Below, piece after piece: positions 57,301 through 64,000 of a stretch of 64,000 bases of DNA. Under the pieces are notes generated by a model. It had not been told where the DNA came from. It saw nothing but the letters and a program-made list of their open reading frames with translations, and did no database searches. The translations under genes were made by a program, and so were the position numbers. How positions within the stretch are numbered: the first letter of the stretch is position 1; the number at the start of each line of letters is the position of its first letter. Source of the stretch: Poa pratensis (lineage: Eukaryota > Streptophyta > Magnoliopsida > Poales > Poaceae); the NCBI GenBank assembly GCA_947311845.1, contig CAMZMU010000089.1:22376438-22440437 (forward strand), given 5' to 3'.

Positions 57301-58110
57301 AACTCCCACATGGGGTGCGCTCGGGCACGGAGTGGCCACACCCGCCTCTTCACAAAGGTGGCAATCAAATGAATGCCTGTGACCTTGTCCAGCAGTCCGT
57401 CGATTCGAGTCAGCAAAGGGCGTGCTTCCTCCATTTCTTCGGCTGAGAGCTGGTGATCCCACGCCTTGGTCCTGACGTAAGCTGCAGTCGAGAAGGTGGC
57501 GACTCCTCTTGCTCGACACTCGCATAAAACCACCCTTTCCTCCAGCCTTGCGCGGAGTCGACGGTCTTCAGGCGGAAATAGCGGGTGTCGCTGCGCACCT
57601 GGATGCCGCAGCCGCCCACGGGGTAGGTGCGACCACCTCCTCTGTTGGGTCGCACCATGAATATGGTCTTCCATAGCGCCCAGCTGGGTGCGACGCCAAG
57701 GAAGCACTCGCATAGCGTGATAAAGCACGCAATATGCATAATACCGTTCGGGGTGAGATCGTGGATCTGCACCCCGTAGGCATAAAGGAGGCCACGAACA
57801 AAGTCGTGGAGGGGAAGCGAGAAGCCCCTGGACACAAACTCCGCAAAGCAAACGCGCTCGTTGGCGCGTGGTTCGGGGCATACCTCCTTGGGCGATGGAG
57901 CGCGGACGGCGAGTTGCTCCGCGGGAGGCAGATATCCCTGCTCGCGGAGCTTGAGCAGATGGGCGTCCTTGACGGTGGACTTCGCCCAGTCCCCGCTGCC
58001 CTTCTTCAGCGCGGCGGATGCAGATGTACCCGCCACAGACTTCTTGCCCTTGGCCGCATCGGTCGCGGCAGCGGCGGCGGCACCACGCTTGGGCCTCCAC
58101 CTTTCGCCAT
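54387..58110 (-). CDS. Element B antisense gene with putative gypsy-type transposon domain (multi-exon)
   Basis: On the minus strand a gene starts at ATG 58110. Its first exon (to about 57130) encodes a basic Ala-rich start and a domain with GFSLPLHDFVRGLLYAYGVQ, LTPNGIMHIACFITLCECFLG and WKTIFMVRP, which resembles the Pfam 'Putative gypsy type transposon' family (PF04195). Next come an acidic Glu-rich segment with a likely nuclear signal PPKRRRLAKK (about 57060-56640), then coiled-coil exons (LEDALAAQREESKKELAA near 56060; MRAELERL near 56200; RMEQDLKDAQAELNRLRAD near 55050) and a last exon ending VKDEPED at 54387. Several splice junctions are plausible but not fixed. One base seems missing near 58102, and the exon 1 frame shifts near 57500 and 57305. 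Tat elements such as Grande are known to carry antisense genes; the function is unknown. Confidence 0.75.
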
Positions 58111-59392
58111 TGTAACGATGGAGGAGGGTGGAGAAGAGAGCTTGGGCGCAGAGCAATGGAGGTGGGCGCGAGGAAGAAGATGAGACGAGGGGGGCGCAGG
58201 GAGCAAATGGCAAGTAAAAAACTCTGCCAGCGCCGTCCCCCTATTTACCACAGATCGCAAAATGATCGTAACCGTCAAAACAGATGCATACGCTCCGCGC
58301 GAAATCTGGCCATACACGTGGCGCCACGGAGAGCAACCGTCGCCGGCCACTCCGCCCACTACGCACGAGAATCCAGGAAGCCATCATCACGCCCCGTGAA
58401 AATCGCGCCGAACGGTCAAATCAAGTCCACGCGGCGTCATCCCTGGTCAGCTCTGCAAAACGGGCCCACAAAACAGGGTCACGTCTTATCAAAGCCTCTC
58501 CAAGCACGCCACCGCTTGTCAGAGATAGCAGTCGCAAAATGCGTCATTGCTGACGTTGTTCTCTCTTTCACAACTGGCATAAAAGTCACTCGATGATATC
58601 TTCGGGTGGTCTCTCGCATAAGTCTCGGTTGGTTTTTAGCAAAGTCATAGAGGCCAGTCGAAATTCTTTCGACTGCAGCATCGTACTCCCATCGGGAGCG
58701 TATCAAAAAATTTCTTTGACTAAAATGTGCAGGGTAAAAGATTTTGAGATTATCCTCCATTGCAAGCAATAAAGCACAATCTCGGGGGCTACTCCCATCG
58801 GGAGCGCTGTCGCGCACCCGATAGAATAATGGCAAAAGTGTCAGTCGACGAAACATTCGACTAAGTTCATAAGCAAAATCACACTCAAAATATTCCCGAG
58901 TTGATCCGACGATCCTTGGATGCTGCATGCATAGTGCAAAGGTAAGACCCGCCGATCAGTCGAGCTGGGCTAAGGACCGCTCCAGCAGCGTTATCCTTAA
59001 ATGTTCCGTGTCAGCAGACATGATGAAATCCCCGACGGACGCGTTGGGTAGATTCAAAATATACTGCAGTTCGATTCAGTAAGACCTCAACGGCCGTTTC
59101 GAGTCTGTCCAGTTTGTTCCAGATTCGAGTCCGGGGACTCGAGTTTGATTGAAAGCTAGTATGGTTTTGCCACAAATGGTAGTTAACTGGCCCCGATCCG
59201 TCGTGTGTGCCGGGCCTGCTAAGCTAATATCCCTTGACTATCATAAGCAAAAACTCATAGTCGATGAAACACTCGACATAGCCAACATGTGCTATTTCAT
59301 AAGAATTCTAAATACAGATGTAAAAAATATAACGTGCATGATGTATGAGTCCATGCCCGACTCTTCGAATCAGACAAGTACTCGGGGGCTAC
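58111..59392. other. Element B 3' region: antisense promoter side and polypurine tract
   Basis: 58111-58600 should contain the antisense gene's promoter. The hairpin CTCCCATCGGGAG occurs twice, near 58690 and 58794. CTCGGGGGCT occurs at 58781 and, directly before the LTR, at 59381-59390. The latter is the functional polypurine tract by position. Confidence 0.7.
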
Positions 59393-59881
59393 TGACATGG
59401 GTATGCCTATCGGGTACCCTACCATGAGGGTACCTGGTGCACGTATCGACTAGGCCCAACTATCAGAGCCTACATGAAGCCCATGAAGGGAGGCCCACGA
59501 AGATGGAGTATCCTCCAAGTTTGGCGAAGCAATAGTCGGTTTAGAGTTTCCTTACTTGTAAATCGAGTCGGTTACGAACACCCGAGACCCAGCCTATTAT
59601 TTAAGGACTGGGAGGGCCATCGAACCAGACAACGAACCACCAGAGCCACAAACCCTAGCGAGATCGACATCTCGCCGGGATCCTTGTAACCATCATATTC
59701 ACAAATCAATAACAGACAGGCAGGACGTAGGGGTGTTACCTCCACACGAGGGCCCTGAACCTGGGTAAAATCTTTGCCCTGCTTGTCAGCCGACGATACT
59801 TCCAGCTCTACCACGTTCTCTCCCCCATATTCATAACCTAGGGACCTTAACCATGGGTCTTGATGAGTCTACCCCTCGTCA
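59393..59881 (+). repeat. 3' LTR of element B (489 bp)
   Basis: Identical to the 5' LTR except at 59706. Followed by the ACGAC duplication at 59882-59886. Confidence 0.96.
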
Positions 59882-59886
59882 ACGAC

Positions 59887-62261
59887 CGACGTACATGACA
59901 CACACCATGCAAAGGGAAAAAACACCATGCAAAAAAAAAACGCACATGCCTCCACGACGTGGTCACGGGAGGCTTTGTCCTAGCACATCACGCATGGACG
60001 CTGTACTTCGGTCGCGTACTGTAATGACCTATAGTTCAGAGTGTATAAAGGGGCTAAATTAAATTTTTGCATTTGCATAGCTTGCATCTGAAAATCTGGG
60101 GAAATTAAAAACTTTTCCGACAAAGTCATAGAGTGATCGACCAACACTCGAAAGACTAGTTGAGAATGCCGTTAGTTTGAGGAGTAACTAAAAACTTGGA
60201 ATCACACTTGTTTAACCTAAGTCGAGGTTTCACTGATGTTGGTGAATTAGACTTAGTCATCAACGTTAGTGCGATAAACTTCAAACTTGATCTCATCTAT
60301 TCTCAAATAATCTGATCATAAGTAATAATACGACAATCTATAAATCAAATGATGAGTATGACTTATATCATTAATCGAATAAGTACATTTAAAAAAGAGG
60401 AAAGATAAGGAGAAGTGCAAGGAAAGATAATAAAAGCCTAAACTAAATCTTAATCTAGATCATCTTACTTTATCTAGATCATCTTATCTTCTTGTCTCCC
60501 AATCTTCTCGACGTCATTCAGCAAGAGGAGCTAACCCAGAAAAGCAACAAGAGGATTTTGAAGAAGGATTTCTTAGGTTGGTATAGAAGTACTATGTCCA
60601 TCTATAATGGAGATATGGGAGTCTTATATCAGAACCTTATCTTATTAATCTCTCTGAAAAGAGTGTGATATTCCAAGGTTCGTGTTATATAGAATTAGTT
60701 TGGTAACAAGCCTTATAACCTTGTTAACAAATAACTCGTGTATGCACAAACAATTGAGTGTCATATACAAATAGACAGAAGGTCTTTTTATCAAATAATC
60801 TCAGCCACTTGAATATGAAATGTAATTTGGTGACAAGACTAGCTACCTTGTTAACAAATTCTTCTTATATTCATAAGGCAATTGGATGACTTAAATACAC
60901 ATACATTTTCTATAACCAACCAATAGAAAGCTTTGCTAGGACTGAGATGGATGTCTTCAACACAAGGGTGAGGCAGGTGATGTTGGATACCAGATAATGG
61001 AATTCAAGAACCTGTCTTAAGTCCAGGTACTGACTTGAGGGATCAATACCAAGTTAAAGACCGCAATGGATGATCATCTGGAGCATCTGGATTCAAGTCG
61101 GAAACTATGAGATACAACCATGATCCATATAAGAGAAGGAACATGAGGAAATACTAAACCACAAATATAACTTAGGCAACATAATCAAGTATCCAAATAA
61201 GATAGTGACATGGTAGTTTATGGTGTTTCTCCAATCTTGATTATCAAGGAGAAAGTAAAGCCAAAGCATAAAACCATATGATCATCACCCATATTTAACC
61301 ATCACATGAGTTAAATCTCAAATTCATGTGAGTGGACAAATCTCATATGAGAGTAGATCACAAGTTCATCTAGTGATAAGGCTATTTCGTTTGCTTAAGA
61401 TTTTATTCTCAAGAAGAGATAAATCTGGACATGTGGTAAATGGAACAACATGGACGTTGTTCTAACAACCGGCTTCCACACACTAAAGCATCAATTCCTA
61501 TCAGAGAGGAATGCATCAACCTTTTATCTCCTGAATGAGTTATGGAATCAATCAGGATTCTATTCTCATCATTTTATTCATCTATCTAGTCATAAGACTT
61601 GAACTCAGTAAGGATATCTGTACTTTGTGCATCCACTGACATTTGATCATGTTTTCACATGATCTAATTGTGAGGTATCACAAGTCAAAGCCAGTAAGGC
61701 AATATATCGTGCTTGGCATGGATTTGAATTGTAAACACTGTGTATACTCTTTGAAGGTACCACAGTAAGCAAATCATGCATATATTTCTAGACAACAATT
61801 TGGTGTTGCACAGGAATTAATAAATCACCCAAGACAAGTTTGAATATTTATCAATTTATCTAGAGTTGAAATCAATCAAAAAATTATCTTTAGTATTTGA
61901 AAATAACAAGTATTCACAAATAAAAATAAAGCAATATATTTTCTTGTCGCTAAAAAATAATGCACAACAAAATAGAGGTGTTATGTTACACATTTCAAAG
62001 TGAGAAATAATCCAAAAACAAGGAAAATCACTTTAAATGATAAGTGAATTCAAAATACATCAAGTATTCAAAGTTCAAAGTTGAAATTAATGTCATAATG
62101 AAATTCTACACATCTAGGGACTTTGCTGCTATTAAAACCTTCTCAAATAGGTCCTCAAATCATTTAAAACAGGAGCCAGGGGCCTGTTCCACTGTTTTTG
62201 TAATTTCCTAGAAACCCAAGGGGTTTTCTGCAAAATGGCGGAGCCATCTTCATCCTCGCGA
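59887..62261. other. AT-rich non-coding DNA, probably old retroelement sequence
   Basis: No frame longer than about 70 codons and no domain. Two imperfect copies of a segment of about 130 bp begin at about 60698 and 60828 (TTTGGTAACAAG and TTTGGTGACAAG, each with CCTTGTTAACAAAT). ATCTAGATCATCTTA is repeated near 60450-60490. Composition suggests LTR-retrotransposon interior or LTR, but the family is not identified. Confidence 0.4.
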
Positions 62262-62643
62262 CCTCGCCGTCGCGCTATCCGCGCCTGCATCGTCCGTCGC
62301 CGCGAATGCGTCGCGATGCGCGCCACCGCCGTTCTCCAGCTATAAATAGCAGCCGCCGCCGCCGCATAAATCGGAAACCCTAGCCGCAATTTCTTTCCCC
62401 AAACCCTAACTGTGTGGGTCTCCGTCATGCGCCACTGATTCCGGCCACGTCGCCTCGCCGTCGCGCTGTCCGCGCCAGCATCGTCCGTCGCCACGAATGC
62501 GCCGCGATGCGTGCCACCGCCGTTCTCCGGCTATAAATAGCAGCCGCCGCCGCATAAATCGGAAACCCTAGCCGCCATTTCTTTCCCCAAACCCTAACCC
62601 TAACTGTGTGGGTCTCCGTCGTGCGCCACTGATTCCGGCCACG
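62262..62643. repeat. 191-bp tandem duplication with twin TATA boxes
   Basis: Unit 1 starts at 62262 and unit 2 at 62453 with CCTCGCCGTCGCGCT. Each contains TATAAATA (62341-62348 and 62532-62539), CCGCATAAATCGGAAACCCTAG, and CCAAACCCTAAC. The GC-rich block looks like a promoter and leader, possibly of a retroelement. Confidence 0.85.
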
Positions 62644-64000
62644 TCGTGCTCCTCTGAGGGGCTGGGAAGCTCCGTCGTGCCTCCCTCGTTCTCCTCGTCG
62701 AGCCGTGCTTGCTGGGAGGCAAGCAATTGACGGAATCAATCTCGTCTTCTCCAAGTCCGGCCGCCGGTTGTCGCGGACAAGTTCGTCACCGTCAAGTAAC
62801 GCCGTGCTCCGCCGAGGCTACCTACGTGCTCGTGGTGAGCCTAGCTATCTTCCCGTGCCCTTAATTCATCCAATTATTTGCTGGGTAGTCGTCGTGCCAT
62901 GCTCCACCTTTGGCCACCATGCGAGCTCATCACAGGCGACGCTCCGGTGACAATTTACCAGCGGTGCCGCCACCAAATGGTAGCCCACGTCGTACTCCAC
63001 TAGATGCACACCCAAATTCCGCTTAATTCGCTCAAATGCATCGGATTCGAGCTCGGGCTGGGAGCAAGCTCCATTGCTGACGTCATGCTGATGTCATGCT
63101 GGCCAATCAGAAAATTCTTTTAAAATTCATTTAGAAATTATGAAAATCCTGACAGGTGGACCCTATTGTCAGATTTTTAATCATTTGGGAAAATAATTTT
63201 GGTAATTATTAAAACTATGACAAGTGGAACCAACTCATTTAATAAATTCCAAAAATTGTTTAAATTGAATTTAAACTTTGGAAATTCATAACTAAATCAT
63301 TTTAAATCATAAAAATACAAACTATATACCAAAATGTTAAGAAAAATAAATCTATCTATTTATATCATTTGAATGTGTGTTCAATTACAATTTAATCACT
63401 CTGAAATTGAAACAACAATTTACTTATTATTTTAAATATGGAGTTAATTTGAAACGCTATTTTGGATGCATTTAAAGTTCATTTAAAAATGCTTCACATG
63501 TTTAAAATTTCAAATTTGAAAATGTGTTATAATCATTTCATGTCCTACATTGTGTGCATTAAATGGTTAATTAAAATGATATATTCCATAAGGAAAATAA
63601 TTATTAAAAGATGTTCACATAATCTAAAATTGAAATATCTCCTTAATAAAACATGATCACTTATTATTACTATCTTTAATAATTAGTTTAATTCTCTATT
63701 TATTCATTTAAGACAATACTCTAAAACTAAGAATTGAAACATAAAATGATGTTACTTTACTTGTTTTCTTTTAAGTGTGATGCTTAAATAAAAGATGAAC
63801 TCATAAGTGGTTGTCTTAATAATTGATAAGACTTCATCAATTAAATAAAAGTGAAACACACTTAAGTCTCGAAGAAATAGGATTCTAATATAACCAAGTG
63901 AATCGTATCAAATTCTAAAATCTTAAACATTCACTAATCCCAACTCATTAACAACTTAAGCACCAATAACATCACCTAATGGTGATAAAACAACCTAAGC
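62644..64000. other. GC-rich leader-like sequence, then AT-rich non-coding DNA
   Basis: 62644-63100 is GC-rich and leader-like, with a short frame (62705-62950) of no recognisable domain. 63100-64000 is AT-rich and contains GACAGGTGGACCC- and GACAAGTGGAACC-type sequence found in grass LTR retrotransposons. No gene seen. Confidence 0.4.

Larger units (their letters stand above)
46673..59881 (+). mobile_element. Complete Tat-lineage Ty3/Gypsy element B, 13,209 bp
   Basis: The two 489-bp LTRs (46673-47161, 59393-59881) differ at one base (46986 G versus 59706 T), and ACGAC is duplicated at 46668-46672 and 59882-59886. Order: LTR, primer-binding site, gag, protease, RT, RNase H, second (archaeal-type) RNase H, integrase, long spacer with an antisense gene, polypurine tract, LTR. 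The integrase after RT and the dual RNase H place it in the Tat lineage. One difference in 489 bp, at the commonly used grass rate of 1.3e-8 per site per year, gives roughly 0.08 million years. The polyprotein is nevertheless interrupted at many points. Confidence 0.96.

Overview
The window is nuclear DNA of a grass, probably a cool-season (Pooideae) grass. The evidence is spliced GT-AG genes, a pollen exopolygalacturonase of the grass group-13 allergen type, Thalos-like Stowaway MITEs, a mariner element with the CTCCCTCCG terminus, and Tat-lineage Ty3 retrotransposons. The species assignment is inference. No bacterial-type features, CRISPR arrays, rRNA or tRNA genes were seen.

The left half (1-35.7 kb) is a gene island. 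It holds the 3' end of one exopolygalacturonase (1-159) and a complete tandem paralogue (5437-6849, frameshifted near 6681), a two-exon acidic Lys/Glu-rich protein (9065-9898), a PLS-type PPR protein (11625-13471, apparent N-terminal frameshift), an IQ67-domain calmodulin-binding protein (21969-24682), a MAP65 microtubule bundler on the minus strand (26441-29503, with a 5'UTR intron) and a nepenthesin-type aspartic protease on the minus strand (33437-35658). Short transposons sit between and inside these genes: a LINE-derived GC-rich insertion with an 18-bp target duplication (1943-3175), two Stowaway MITEs, a 4.87-kb mariner-like element (13908-18781) and a 981-bp hAT element in intron 1 of the IQD gene.

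The mariner element is the most unusual object. Its termini, TA duplication, spliced transposase gene and DD39D triad are all visible. It also carries, antisense to the transposase, two exons and the intervening intron of a protein disulfide isomerase-like gene. A second copy of its target region lies 3' of it without the element and gives a natural empty site.

The right half (35.9-64 kb) is nested retrotransposon territory: a SIRE/Opie-like Copia gag relic, the 3' end of a CACTA transposon with a perfect 32-bp palindrome, a grass CCHC/DUF4283-like ORF1-type gene, and two related Tat-lineage Ty3 elements. Element A (from 39959) has lost its RT and RNase H, so that protease is fused in frame to integrase. 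Element B (46673-59881) is complete, with 489-bp LTRs differing at one base, the 5-bp duplication ACGAC, dual RNase H, and a multi-exon antisense gene with a 'putative gypsy type transposon' domain. The last 4 kb is mostly AT-rich non-coding DNA with a 191-bp tandem duplication that contains twin TATA boxes.

A pattern crosses the whole window: about a dozen unrelated reading frames are broken by single missing bases, mostly in homopolymers. This could be real decay in the transposons, but its presence in otherwise healthy host genes and in a very young retrotransposon suggests consensus errors in the assembly.
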